NCBI RefSeq assembly: GCF_026151205.1
Contig: NC_087073.1
Coordinates: 18,752,837 to 18,816,836, forward strand
Direction: 5' to 3'
Source of the DNA: Bolinopsis microptera
Lineage: Eukaryota > Ctenophora > Tentaculata > Lobata > Bolinopsidae
DNA length: 64,000 nt
The notes under the pieces: model-generated
Database searches by the model: none
What the model was told of the DNA's origin: nothing
What the model saw: the letters and a program-made list of their open reading frames with translations, nothing else
Translations under genes and position numbers: made by a program
Shown: positions 26,632 to 37,249 of the stretch, one piece after another
Layout of the letters: the number at the start of each line of letters is the position of its first letter
Position numbering within the stretch: position 1 is the first letter of the stretch

Positions 26632-28199
26632 TTAAGGGGGCAGGGGGGGGGTCCTCATGGAAATTTTCTCAAAATCGATTTTTTAGTTGTTTCTAATAGA
26701 GGAGAGTGATAAATAAATAAATAAATAAATAAAGTCAATTTTTACAGCACAGCAATATATATCTAAATATCAGATCCTCTGTAATCATAATGTATAAAAA
26801 AAGGAGCTTTTCTCTGTGCTGAAGGATGAATCAAGGCAGATCATGGTTCTGTTAGCAGGCCACCCTAGTTATGGACAATACATATATATAAAATAATTAA
26901 ATTATAATTTTAAAATTGTGTCAAGATTGAACTAAAACATAACTCAGGGTAAAATAGACGTATTCCCTTCGTCAAATTAACTATTTACAATACTAAACTT
27001 AAACGAACTCCGTGTCTATCAGATGCTTTTAATCCCATAGAAAAATATTGTTCCTAGCCGAAATTATTGCCGGTCAAAGGTCAGCGCTTGTGTGTAATTG
27101 TATTGCGCAAGGGATTTTTGATCGCGCGTCCTGAAAATCGACTCTAAAAATCTTCTCCTACATTTTTTCCTTTTCACCCTTTTGAAAAAAGGCAATAGTG
27201 AAAGGTTACGAATGGAGGTTTTTGCAGAAAAACGTGGATTTTGGAGAACGAGATAGGTGGGTTTAAATATGTCGTGTGTTCGTTCGTTACCATGCAACGA
27301 AAAAGTTGGGCGCGCGCGAGGATTGCTTGCGGAGATGTGATGTATAGATAGCCTGTGATCTATGAATGCGCGGCGCGACTGTGTATATGATGCATGTAAT
27401 GTATAATATTACTATTAGGTAATACACCCAATTTGTACGTGGCACGCGTAGTGTATTGATGTGTACACGAGTATAGTTTACCTTTGCTGATAATTTCTTG
27501 AATTACAGATACAAGTTAAGTTCTACGGCAATTGAACTGAATTTCAAGTGTTTCCCGTATTTGATGCATAATTGATCAATATTATTATCATGAAGATTGA
27601 AGTGAGCTGATTGGAGCTTATAGTTATACTTAAATTTATAGTAAATGTGAAATGGAAATCTAGCGTCCGCCAAAACGAAACAACGGGCGCAATTCTTGTT
27701 TGAGCAATCACTCTGAAACTTTCAGGATATGTTCTAGGGACCATTTAGAAGAGATAAGCCGGATGGAATTTTGAGATAGGCCTTTAAAAATTTTTTATTC
27801 GATTTTGAAAATCTTGGACCTCGTTTTTTGATGATTTTTCGAGGTCCAAGATTTTCAAAATCGAATAAAAAATTTTTAAAGGCCTATCTCAAAATTCCAT
27901 CCGGCTTATCTCTTCTAAATGGTCCCTAGAACATATCCTGAAAGTTTCAGAGTGATTGCTCAAAAAATGTAGGAGAAGATAGATTTTTAGAGTCGATTTT
28001 CAGGACACGCGATCAAAAATCCCTTGCGCAATACAATTACACACAAGCGCTGACCTTTGACCGGCAATAATTTCGGCTAGGAACAGTATTTTTCTATGGG
28101 ATTAAAAGCATCTGATGGACATCACTCCCCTCTATTAGAAACAACTAAAAATCGATTTTGAGAAAATTTCCATGAGGACCCCCCCCCCTGCCCCCTTAA
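26632..28199. mobile_element. 1.6-kb foldback element with TTAA ends
   Basis: The ends are inverted: TTAAGGGGGCAGGGGG at 26632 matches the complement of CTGCCCCCTTAA ending at 28199, and homology runs about 80 bp inward (26632-26712 against 28121-28199). The left arm resumes at about 27015-27172, matching 27962-28110, and the central arms (27700-27828 and 27845-27962) close on a loop near 27829-27845. The left arm thus contains two extra segments, about 26713-27014 (starting with an AAAT microsatellite) and about 27173-27699, which look like later insertions. No transposase is encoded, so it is non-autonomous. TTAA ends are typical of piggyBac- and Kolobok-type target duplications; the superfamily is inference. 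Confidence 0.85.
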
Positions 28200-28676
28200 A
28201 TGAGAAACTCTGCTAAGAGATCCTTAAAATACCCTCCTTGATGCATACATGCATTGGAGTGTATAATACTGTAAACCCATCTCCCTCTCGGCAGATTACA
28301 TAATATGTGAACGACCCCTATTCAACATGTGCTCACTGGCCACAGCTCTTCACAGGAAAAAATCGTTGGTCCACAAATGAAGGCTCAATGAATACTATAT
28401 TAATGTATTAATAATTTATGTATCAAAGCCAGCTTCATGCATAATGTTGATGACATGGTCGCCCTTCATATCATTTGTAGAGTGCGCGCCGTTAAATCGG
28501 ACATGGCTTTTGCATTTTGTGTTCATAAACACAAAAACACATTAGAGATACTAGCAGGAACCCGTATAACCCTAAAGTGGTGTCAAGACTCAAGAGACTA
28601 AAATAATCATCACCTATTTAAATCGCATTTTTGACACCACTTGGGGATCCAAATTTTGGGCACTAAAATTTTTATT

Positions 28677-28830
28677 TCATGGTTGGAGGACTTCGCCGCT
28701 TCGACGCGCCGCACAAACTAGCATTCTTGCTTTGCATCGAATAGAAGCAAGACAAGAAGCCTGACAAGATCGTTGCTCTGCTTTACAGAGCAACGATCTG
28801 GAAGGGTTGACATCGTCGATCAAATTTCAT
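28677..28830. repeat. Dispersed repeat with a conserved 13-bp hairpin
   Basis: This segment is an inverted relative of 51280-51430 (and its duplicate at 55083-55233). They share GGAGGACTTC, CGCCGCTTCGACGCG, CTAGCATTCTTGCTT and a hairpin. Here the hairpin is 28768-28798 (arms GATCGTTGCTCTG and CAGAGCAACGATC, loop 5 nt); the other copy is 51303-51333. Preservation of the hairpin while the loop changes suggests the structure matters to the element. Confidence 0.75.
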
Positions 28831-28984
28831 GGCCAATTTTTTATTTTTTCATGCTGATTTGAAAAGCATAAAAGCATTTGAACCAGTCAAAAAAGTTTCA
28901 GTTGTATATCTTTTACAGTTTTTGCGGAAAGTCGCGTTAAAGTTGATGCCGTGGTGTCAGTAAAATGGCACGGATCCATATATA

Positions 28985-31245
28985 TATATATATATTTCAT
29001 GGCTGGACTTCTACACAATAAAAGAAAGCGGTTGTGATTAGATCTTCGAAAGTCTTTGCATCGTTTATTTACATCAATTCTGAGAAATTATATCATTAAA
29101 GTAACTACAACAAATACGAATCATATACAATTGAGAATAAATACAAACTAAAAGCAGTGGGAAAATCTGATGAACTGAAATTTAAAAAAGAAACTGAAAG
29201 CCGTTAAAAATGTACTCTTATCTTATCTCTAAATACTGATAACTGATTCTCGGAAAATCACTTAAAATCACAACAAAAACCTGTAAAATTTATACTTAAG
29301 TAAAAAATGTAATATGCACGTCTCTGGAATAATGGTATAACTAAATAAAATCTACAAAATATACTAAAACTAAAACTAAGCTCCGGCAGATTTAAAAAGT
29401 AGATGGTTACTATCAAGGGTGTTCATACCCCCAAACCGTTCAAGGGTTTTCAATTGGGTCTGATAGAACCCCTCTCTAGCTTCCATAGCCTTTTCTTTGT
29501 CTGCTTTACTAATATTAGGCTCAAATACTAAAGTGTCTACTATAATGACAGAAAGGTGCTTACTAAGTGAGGAATTATAGGAGGCTATGGTACTAAAATC
29601 TAAATCATGATCAATATCTAAAAAATGGTTAACTAATTTACAACTTCTTATACCTTTCTTTATGTGACTCTTATGGTTAGAGAATCTCTTAGGGAGATTT
29701 GAGGTAGTATAACCGACATACGACTGTTTACAAGTCTTACACTCCATTAAATAAATGAGGTTATAACTCTGACAAGATATATACTTAGTTATAGGGAAAA
29801 CTTGTTTAGAATGGTGACTACTAAAATTGGAACAGGGGGACAGGAAATTTTGCTTACAAACATAACATTTACCACAAGCATGGCACCCTGGGTCGACAGC
29901 CCCGGGAACCGCCCTTAGACTTTCGGAGTCTGGTTCCTGGATCTGGCTTGCAGTTGTTTCTCTCTCATTATCACAGTTTAAAGTTCCACTGGCACGGTAC
30001 TTATTGTGTACAAGCATGCCACCGATAGTTTGATTCTTTCGATGACTCACGAATACACTGTCCGCACGTACCAGCTTCTTCAGGGCCGGATCAAGGTTGA
30101 GAAGGTGCTTATACTTATGGATAATGCCCCCCATGTTGGGAAGTGCTGGATTTTGATCCATCACCATGGGTATTAAACAGGCAGTCGACTCATCCTTGTC
30201 TTTAAGGGTATACAAGTTTTTCCTATTAGCTATATCACTAAATTTGTTAAAGGCATCTTCTATAATACTGGAATGATAACCTCGGGCTAGAAGGTAACGT
30301 GTATAGACCTCTCTCTGCTCCAAGAAGTTAGTGTCTTCACTGTTGTTCTGTCTCACCCGCCTCGCCACTCCAAAAGGTATGTTTTTTACAACATGGTTCC
30401 TATGGCATGACGTGGGGATAAGGTAGCAGTGGGTGTCACTAGGTTTAGAGTAGAGTTTGGTGTGGACAACATCACCAACCGCATAGACATAGGTGTCTAG
30501 AAACTCAACGCCGTCCCTAGAGTAGTCGTAAGTAAACAAAAGGTTTGGGTGGATACTATTGAGACATTCCATGAATTGTAATAATTCCTCAACAGTACCG
30601 GGCCAAGCCATATAAATGTCATCACGTAATCTACCCCAGAATGCTGGTCTATGAGGCGGGCCATATTCTAGATCTCCTTCGTTAACTAAAATATCAATCT
30701 TATCCATAGCACAATCAGCATACTCACATGAGTTCTTAGGACCCATCGCTGCTCCACGCTCCTGGCGGTATGTTATACCGTTAAAAGAAGCAATGTTGTA
30801 ATCAAGAGTAATTTCTAGTGCACTAATAATGCATTCTGTACTAAACAATTGATCACCACTACTCCTTTTATTCAGGTGCTTAGTGCATTGTTGGATCCCC
30901 ATATCCCTAGGAATGTTGGTAAACATGTTAGATATATCGATGGCAACATGTATAACCTCCTTTCCCAACAATATGCTAGACTCGTTCAGGCTATCAATCT
31001 TCCTCAGAAAGTGAGGGGTATCAATAATTCTATAATTCAAAGTAGCCTTCTTCAATTCATACGCAGTCAAGGCAGAAAGGTTTTCAATGTATGAACCACA
31101 GCCGGTGGTAATCATCCTCCCAGGATACAAAGGTGGTTTGTGTGCCTTGGGATTCAGGTACATGTTTCCAGGCTGGTTAAGCTCAGCACATGGAATAACC
31201 CACTCCTTGACCTTCTTGGACATACCTAATTATATATATATATAT
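28985..31245 (-). mobile_element. Penelope-like retroelement, 5'-truncated
   Basis: A GIY-YIG-type Penelope-like ORF with 3' DNA (29376 down to about 29000) is bounded on both sides by (TA)n runs, at about 28978-28995 and 31231-31246. That fits insertion into, or generation of, TA-rich sequence. The upstream end abuts the ORF start within about 10 bp, so the 5' part of the element is missing. Confidence 0.75.
29376..31223 (-). CDS. Penelope-like reverse transcriptase with C-terminal GIY-YIG
   Basis: A 615-codon uninterrupted frame. In order it shows an RT N-terminal motif (LNPKAHKPP), catalytic motif A (VAIDISNMFTNIP), motif B (GAAMGPKNSCEYAD), motif C with the catalytic Asp pair (RLRDDIYMAW) and a following FLDTYVY block. 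Near residue 450 is a Cys cluster (CHACGKCYVC), then the GIY-YIG nuclease segment (LIYLMECKTCKQSYVGYT, with KRFSNHKSH). RT plus GIY-YIG in this order is diagnostic of Penelope-like elements. The frame begins almost directly at the RT core, so the usual N-terminal region is lost. The catalytic residues are intact, but the copy is probably immobile because of the truncation. Confidence 0.9.
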   Translation of the reverse strand: MSKKVKEWVIPCAELNQPGNMYLNPKAHKPPLYPGRMITTGCGSYIENLSALTAYELKKATLNYRIIDTPHFLRKIDSLNESSILLGKEVIHVAIDISNMFTNIPRDMGIQQCTKHLNKRSSGDQLFSTECIISALEITLDYNIASFNGITYRQERGAAMGPKNSCEYADCAMDKIDILVNEGDLEYGPPHRPAFWGRLRDDIYMAWPGTVEELLQFMECLNSIHPNLLFTYDYSRDGVEFLDTYVYAVGDVVHTKLYSKPSDTHCYLIPTSCHRNHVVKNIPFGVARRVRQNNSEDTNFLEQREVYTRYLLARGYHSSIIEDAFNKFSDIANRKNLYTLKDKDESTACLIPMVMDQNPALPNMGGIIHKYKHLLNLDPALKKLVRADSVFVSHRKNQTIGGMLVHNKYRASGTLNCDNERETTASQIQEPDSESLRAVPGAVDPGCHACGKCYVCKQNFLSPCSNFSSHHSKQVFPITKYISCQSYNLIYLMECKTCKQSYVGYTTSNLPKRFSNHKSHIKKGIRSCKLVNHFLDIDHDLDFSTIASYNSSLSKHLSVIIVDTLVFEPNISKADKEKAMEAREGFYQTQLKTLERFGGMNTLDSNHLLFKSAGA

Positions 31246-32001
31246 ATCGTCTCGCTTACATATAGTAAGATTATAACTAGTTTAACGGGTGATACTCGTA
31301 AAATATCTGTTCCAACGAGTCCAACTCGGCGCGCGTCCTGGTAGGTTGTAAACCTACAATAACTAGTGTAACCCGTGCACCGTGCCTACGGCCGGGACTT
31401 CACTATATCGCAGTTAAAATGCAAAAAAGGGATAAACCCGCCTATTATATTCTATAACACGCATTATATTATCGTATGAAAGTATGACGTTTTCAGGAAG
31501 TTCGGTATTCTAGATGACCATAACATTATTAAAGAACTCCCCTGATATCTTTTGATTTTATTGAAACACGGGTACTAGCTCTGCTAAACTGAAAAAATTC
31601 TGAAACTTAGGTGAATAAGTGTACAACGTGCTAAACCGAAGTTCAGACTGACCAGTGAAAATGGGCGAGCGTACCAAGTGTCATTTCAATTAGATGTTTT
31701 AGTCAGTGATTTATTATTGAAGCTTGTAATTACAATAACTAATGCTCCTGTAAATACTTTAATTAATTGTTTGTTCCGTTATTCTTTTTCCTTCCTCTTT
31801 TCCTTGTCATCCCCTTTAGTTTTAAGATTCTTGCTATAAATATATAAAATTATTCAAACAATATACACATAATATAGCAATGACCCTTTATAAAATACGT
31901 ATCAATGTGAGTAGAAATGTCAAACAGTATATATACAATAAATTAAATCAAGTGATGCAATTGGCAGAGCACAATCGTACATCCTGAGCAATAGATATCA
32001 T

Positions 32002-35000
32002 CTATCCCTCGTAGCTCTTCTCCTCAGGTATCAGGTTGAAGGAGACATTGGATATAGGGGCAGTCCATGCCTTCTTTGCCTTTCCACGTACACCTCTAAC
32101 TGCTACTAGCACACTCCTCATTATATCCATGCTCAGGCGTGTCCTGATGTTACACATCACCTGGCTGTAGTCCTCCTTTGTCTTGGTGGCTATCAACACA
32201 GCAAGTCTCCTTATGAAACGCTTGGCCTCCGGTGCCATTCCTCCTGTAGTGGTAAATACAAGGGGGACGAATGACCCTTTCTCCAATTGTAGCACTCGGT
32301 TCATGTACTGGTTCTTTTTCTCATTCTCGTGCAGAGTGTAGAGCTGTGGCATGGTCTTTCCTTGATATGTAGGCGATTTAGGATTGAAAATGCGCACATC
32401 AAAGAAAGTCCTCTCAAATGTGCTCCACACTCCTCTTGCTGATATATCAAGCCTAGCCTTATCAGCATTGTTGCCCTTTTGTTGGAAGTTGGCCGATTCT
32501 ATAGGTGTTAAAAGGGGCTCAATCCTCACATCCTTGGTCACCAGCCTAAGGTATTCAGCAACGGAGTCTCTCACGTTGTTATGACGGTAGTTCACATACC
32601 CCCCTCTCTTACAGTTGAGGATATGATTGTGATCATTCTTGGCTCCACAATCGCAGAATCTTGGGGTGTTAGGGATGTCCCAACCATACCGGAGATGAAC
32701 AGCATCTCTGAAGTCTTGCTTGCTGTAAGCATACCCTAGCTGTTGAATGGGGAAACATGTTAGCCAAGCTCCTGACCCATGCTCTTGTACCAGCTGCAAT
32801 GACTCCCTGGTATTCTCATCCACTTCACTCATTATCTCAGCAAGCTCCTTCTTCAAGCGTAATTCTTTAACTAACTTGAGGCAATCTACTCTGCCCTTTA
32901 TCTTAATTTTATCCAGCTTCATCAGGGATGTCTCCTGGTGATAGATAAGGTCAACCAGCTCCTCTGTTATCTTGAGTGACGTCTGGTATTCCTTCTCCGC
33001 GATCTCTACTGGATTAACAATACCAAGCCCCCCTAATCTTACAGGTAGCGCAAACATTCTCCTGTGCAGATCAGACACATTCCTACCAATAATTGCAGGG
33101 ATGAACTTTTCTCTTATACACTTCTCCAATGGGATAAAGAGGTCTTTAGTGTCTTGGATGGTACGCATCACAAAGGTCCACCGATGACATAGGGCTTTGG
33201 TATACCCTGATAGGGCTGCCTGAGGTTCATCGAGGGCAATATCTGACAACTCTTCTACATCCTTCACCCATTTCTCTACTTTCTTTTTTACATATGTCTC
33301 TCTAGCCTCCTCTCCACCTATCACTGCTCCCAGATGACGCTCCCCATCACATGTGATCTCTATACCAGTCTCTCCAAATAAAAACGTGGCTGCTGGTAGT
33401 AGCGATTTTTCTTTTAGGATAAGAATAGTCTTCACTGCTTTAGGGAAGTAGCCTAACTTAGGACCGTTCACACTGAGTAAATCCCACCACAGCCGGAGTT
33501 TCTTCAGGGTACCTGCTGCTGCAGAGTCATCTGCATACCACGCTTGCATCAATTCTCCTAATTTTGTCACGCTGGCCAGGATGTTGATAAGAGGACGAAT
33601 ACCGATAGCATACTCTGCCATTGCTGCCACATCCCCTTGCGTTGCCCCTTCATCAGAGTAAATTATCTCACACGAATATGTGTCGTTGACAATGAGTTTG
33701 GCTGATTTCTGATATGTGTTTTTCAGGTATTGGTGAAACGGAGGACATAGCTGCCTGATGTTGTGAATAGCTGCTTTGCGATTAAGCCTGTTAAACGCAT
33801 TATCAGCATCAACAAGAAGCACTGCCTCTGTCTTAGGATCTTCCCATGTCCTCTTAACTGCTCTGATGGATGCCTCAATGCCTGACTCTAGCCCAGCACA
33901 TGACTGAAGAGGTCCTGCAGCCTCTTGTATATCATCCTTAATTACCCCAATAACCACCTTGCCAACAATACGCCGAAGAACCTCTCCTACCCCCACCGGC
34001 CGTACACCAGGATTACCTCTCTTATCGTCACCCTTATTCAGTGGTACCAGTCTACAGGCCACAAACTCATTCAGACTCTCTGGGTTAACATCCTCTACAC
34101 ACAAACGCTTTGCAAATTCAGCTATTGCACCGCAGAGTTGAAAAGGAAGTTTCCCATACGCTTTAGAGCACAAGATGTGCTTCCACCCATCTGCATCCAA
34201 ATGGGTTGGGCCACCTGAGCCCTTAACATGAAGTGCCGCTTTCTCAACTAGCTCTGCCGATATTTCAGCAAATATCACCGACTGTGCCTGAGGCGCTGTT
34301 ATAGGTAGAAGGATATCAGCTGGAGGTGTCTCAGCTTTAGGATGTTTCTCTTGTAATAGACTCTTTATCTTTCTATTTAATATGTGTACCCCAACAACTG
34401 AGTCTTCGTTGTTGATGAGCTTCATGGCCTGACATACTTTACCCACCATCATTAACCTACTAAAGCCTTTCATTTTCGATGGATCTTCAGACTTTTTCCT
34501 TCGTTTTAGCTTCTCCTGGATGACACGAGCTTCATCCATGAGGGAATTGAGGTCGCCATCCTTCCACTTTTCTAGTCTATCTACCAGGTACTTGGCATTG
34601 TCTCTAGCTTTTGACTTAGATGAAGGCTTCTGTAACATAATAGGGATAAATATATGGACTAGCTGCAATGAAAGACTCTCCCAGGCCGTTTTATTCACAA
34701 AAAGGTACAAAAGTCGTGTCAACTCTTTGATAAACTTCTCCCCACTCTTACCCCTTGGCACCATAAACAAATTCCTACACCACGTAATAATTTCATTATA
34801 TATCCCCGTAAGTTCTGACCGTATACACCCTTCCCCAACCATGGCACCCCACGTCAAATTATTAGATCTATTCAACTGGCAGCAGTCACAATACCATTCA
34901 TCATCTTCACTGGTTTTATGATCCTCATACTCTTCATCACTCATACACAAGCATGCCTTATGAATCCAAACCTCGCACTCCTCACACTGCAAAGCATCTA

Positions 35001-35397
35001 CATGCCATTCAACTCTGGTTTTACATATAGGACATATGTCATCTATCTTCTCCTTCTCATTTGGTCTACATTTTTTCTTCTTATCAACTCTTGTTTTATG
35101 ATTGATGTTTACTTCTAGGACTTGAGGTCTATTTAACAAGGGTTTCTCTGTTCTGATGTGGCGCCGAAAGTCATATCTCGAAGAAGATGATTGAGGTTTG
35201 ATAGAATTGGTTGAGTTTAGTACTTTCTGATTATTAGGATTTGGGAAGGCCATATTGGGCAACATAGGTTCATTGGACATAGGTTCATTAGTACTTTCTT
35301 CTTCAGCTTGTCCGTTGGTCTCTACATGTTCTGTACTGGCTGGGGCACTATCAGTGTGCCCCGTTTGCCCGTCCTTGTTTGCCATCCCTGAACTCAA
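32002..35397 (-). CDS. PHD finger / reverse transcriptase / restriction-like endonuclease polyprotein
   Basis: A 1131-codon uninterrupted frame. A Ser/Asn-rich N-terminus is followed by a PHD-type zinc finger (about residues 120-175: CPICKTRVEWH, CEECEVWIHKAC, WYCDCC). The RT has motif A in LLVDADNAFNRL, motif B around DEGATQGDVAAMAEY and catalytic motif C in WYADDSAAAG. After the thumb comes a Cys/His knuckle (CDCGAKNDHNHILNC), then a PD-(D/E)XK-like nuclease signature (ARLDISARGVW, FFDVRIFNP, and further on FTTTGGMAPEAKRF). RT, then knuckle, then restriction-like endonuclease is the order of early-branching non-LTR retrotransposons (R2, CRE, NeSL groups). All catalytic residues are present, so the copy could be active. 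Related proteins are, from memory, common in sponges, corals and molluscs; I cannot name the clade. Confidence 0.85.
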   Translation of the reverse strand: MSSGMANKDGQTGHTDSAPASTEHVETNGQAEEESTNEPMSNEPMLPNMAFPNPNNQKVLNSTNSIKPQSSSSRYDFRRHIRTEKPLLNRPQVLEVNINHKTRVDKKKKCRPNEKEKIDDICPICKTRVEWHVDALQCEECEVWIHKACLCMSDEEYEDHKTSEDDEWYCDCCQLNRSNNLTWGAMVGEGCIRSELTGIYNEIITWCRNLFMVPRGKSGEKFIKELTRLLYLFVNKTAWESLSLQLVHIFIPIMLQKPSSKSKARDNAKYLVDRLEKWKDGDLNSLMDEARVIQEKLKRRKKSEDPSKMKGFSRLMMVGKVCQAMKLINNEDSVVGVHILNRKIKSLLQEKHPKAETPPADILLPITAPQAQSVIFAEISAELVEKAALHVKGSGGPTHLDADGWKHILCSKAYGKLPFQLCGAIAEFAKRLCVEDVNPESLNEFVACRLVPLNKGDDKRGNPGVRPVGVGEVLRRIVGKVVIGVIKDDIQEAAGPLQSCAGLESGIEASIRAVKRTWEDPKTEAVLLVDADNAFNRLNRKAAIHNIRQLCPPFHQYLKNTYQKSAKLIVNDTYSCEIIYSDEGATQGDVAAMAEYAIGIRPLINILASVTKLGELMQAWYADDSAAAGTLKKLRLWWDLLSVNGPKLGYFPKAVKTILILKEKSLLPAATFLFGETGIEITCDGERHLGAVIGGEEARETYVKKKVEKWVKDVEELSDIALDEPQAALSGYTKALCHRWTFVMRTIQDTKDLFIPLEKCIREKFIPAIIGRNVSDLHRRMFALPVRLGGLGIVNPVEIAEKEYQTSLKITEELVDLIYHQETSLMKLDKIKIKGRVDCLKLVKELRLKKELAEIMSEVDENTRESLQLVQEHGSGAWLTCFPIQQLGYAYSKQDFRDAVHLRYGWDIPNTPRFCDCGAKNDHNHILNCKRGGYVNYRHNNVRDSVAEYLRLVTKDVRIEPLLTPIESANFQQKGNNADKARLDISARGVWSTFERTFFDVRIFNPKSPTYQGKTMPQLYTLHENEKKNQYMNRVLQLEKGSFVPLVFTTTGGMAPEAKRFIRRLAVLIATKTKEDYSQVMCNIRTRLSMDIMRSVLVAVRGVRGKAKKAWTAPISNVSFNLIPEEKSYEG

Positions 35398-35588
35398 ATT
35401 ATTTGTTATATAGTAGTGTTGAAAGTATTAAAACTCTTTATAAAATCAACCCTTAAAGAATTCAAAAAATTCCCTTAACAATCAAAAATTACCCTTGGCC
35501 TTGTGGCTCCAAGTTAAGATCTAGACTGTTTATATCAACAATGTTTTTTCTTGCACCTCTGTCTCCACGGAGAGAAATCACTGTTGTT

Positions 35589-35816
35589 CTAAGGATTGTT
35601 CTTGCTATAAATGGCTACAGCTAACACTATTAATGCTAAGTACCAAACAACAAGTGGGAGGTGGATCGTTGGTATACCGTTAAATCGATTTAACACCGCA
35701 ATTCCAGTCGCAAGCCTGGGACCACTACTAGCATTGTCACAACATCTACAAAGCTGCCATATAGCCTGACTGACAATTTTCTCGACTGACTGACAATGTT
35801 TCTTCTTTTTCCCCAT
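35589..35816 (-). CDS. Small membrane-type ORF upstream of the RT gene
   Basis: A 75-codon ORF starts MGKKKKHCQSVEKIVSQ and ends with one strongly hydrophobic stretch (LPLVVWYLALIVLAVAIYS). It lies 191 bp upstream of the RT ORF on the same strand, inside the same inverted repeats. No family is recognised. It may be a genuine accessory ORF of the element or a chance frame. Confidence 0.3.
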   Translation of the reverse strand: MGKKKKHCQSVEKIVSQAIWQLCRCCDNASSGPRLATGIAVLNRFNGIPTIHLPLVVWYLALIVLAVAIYSKNNP

Positions 35817-36879
35817 TTAGAATACAAAGATTAGTACATTTTAGCTTATGATAAATATTATATTTTTACCTATAGTTTACCTAGATATGAACTCTTTCTT
35901 ATATAGTACAGACCGTAATGAGTGCACGCTTTGCTTGCACGAAAGAAATGTATATCGTGTATTTGTTGTTTATAGCGCGATGCACTACTGGGCCGCGCCG
36001 CGCATCAAACAATTCTTCTCGCAAACATAATAGATAGATTCGGTAAATCGGCGAAATGCGAATGATTGACATCGTGAATCAAATCGCGTATCAAATATTT
36101 CCACAGAAAGTACAAAGTACAGCCAATTTTATTTTATTATTTGTACTAAGTTGGCTTGATTGACAATGCCAATTTGTTTTAGCTCGTAGATCCGCTTTGT
36201 CATACGTTGTAGACCTGCGGCGCACGAGTGCACGGATATATCGCTTTTTTAATGTCAGCTTCCTGTTCAGGGAGCTTAAAAATATAGAGCCGCGAAAGAT
36301 TTGATCTGGATTCATGAACAAAGTTACTGGGCGGCGCTCAGCCTGTCATTCCGCCAAATCTCGACTATTCATATGATTATGAACATAAATATAATAGCCT
36401 GGGTCCCTTGTCATACAACGTTGTCATACAACGTTGTATTAACCGCCGCGCACGAGTGCGCGGCTCCCACTGTATCGTAGAAACTCTATAGTGAAACGAC
36501 CGTGGGGGTCACGACCTGATACAATGGGGGTTCACATAGCCATGTGTATACGCGTACTGCGTGACGCGCTTGTTTCACGTAGACAGTAGAGGGCTCTGGT
36601 TAGAGCAACAATGGGGGTCACGACGTGATACAAGGGGTCCCCAGGTAAGAACAAGGAAGATTGAAAAAAGTTGTAATGAAGCTTGAAAATAGCACTTCGC
36701 ATAGCATAGAGATTCGCTCCTACTAAATCGCTCGCCCAAATTTTAAGAAAATTCTTGTGAAAAGGTCCTTTGGGCATGGAATTGTAGATTTACAACCTAC
36801 CAGGACGCGCGCCAAGTTGGACTCGTCGACGGTGGAACAGATATTTTACGAGTATCACCCGTTAAGCATGGGAGTGATC

Positions 36880-37115
36880 TAGATCGGTGTAGTTTTGGAC
36901 GCTGATTCCGAATCACCCCCCATGACGTAGGGTTAAAATGCTCACCTGGAGAGTTATGGGCAAAAAACCGTTTTGGTCACGTGACAGGCTAGTAAAATAC
37001 GAATTCGATTGTTTAGGGCCCGGGTTAGGGTTAGGATTGTGGTGAGGGTTATAGTTAGCTTCGGGGTTATGGTTAGGATTAGGGTTGGGATTAGGGTTTA
37101 TGTAAAACCGTTTGT
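36880..37115. repeat. Dispersed repeat with degenerate TTAGGG-like tract
   Basis: 36895-36970 (GACGCTGATTCCGAATCA, TAGGGTTAAAATGCTCACC) is an inverted relative of 51000-51085. Next to it, 37018-37105 is a degenerate run of GGGTTAGG-type units. In the related copies at 50870-50960 and 54660-54760, CCCTAA-type units lie at the equivalent side. The telomere-like tract therefore travels with this repeat family rather than marking a chromosome end. Confidence 0.7.
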
Positions 37116-37249
37116 ACGGCTGCAAAACCATAAAAACCAAAGTCACGTGAAATTTTTGGGCGAGCGAATTAGTAAAAGCCATAGAGATTAGCTCGTTTGG
37201 TATTTGATAACGCTTTGATACATGTTGTATCACTTTTTTAAATATATGT

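Larger units (their letters stand above)
31282..36865 (-). mobile_element. 5.6-kb unit with TTAA-ended inverted repeats carrying an RT gene
   Basis: The left arm (31282-31360) begins TTAACGGGTGATACTCG. The right arm (36781-36865) ends in the complement, CGAGTATCACCCGTTAA. The arms match over about 80 bp, including GGACGCGCG and GTAGGTTGTAAA-type segments, with a short insertion near 36826 in the right arm. Between them, on the minus strand, lie a 75-aa ORF (35589-35816) and a 1131-aa RT ORF (32002-35397). Inverted terminal repeats are not expected of a non-LTR retroelement, so this is either a retroelement nested in a TTAA-type DNA transposon or a composite element. Confidence 0.7.

Noticed and set aside
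37018-37105. True telomere or chromosome end
   Set aside because: The TTAGGG-like units are degenerate, short and flanked by ordinary genes and repeats on both sides.
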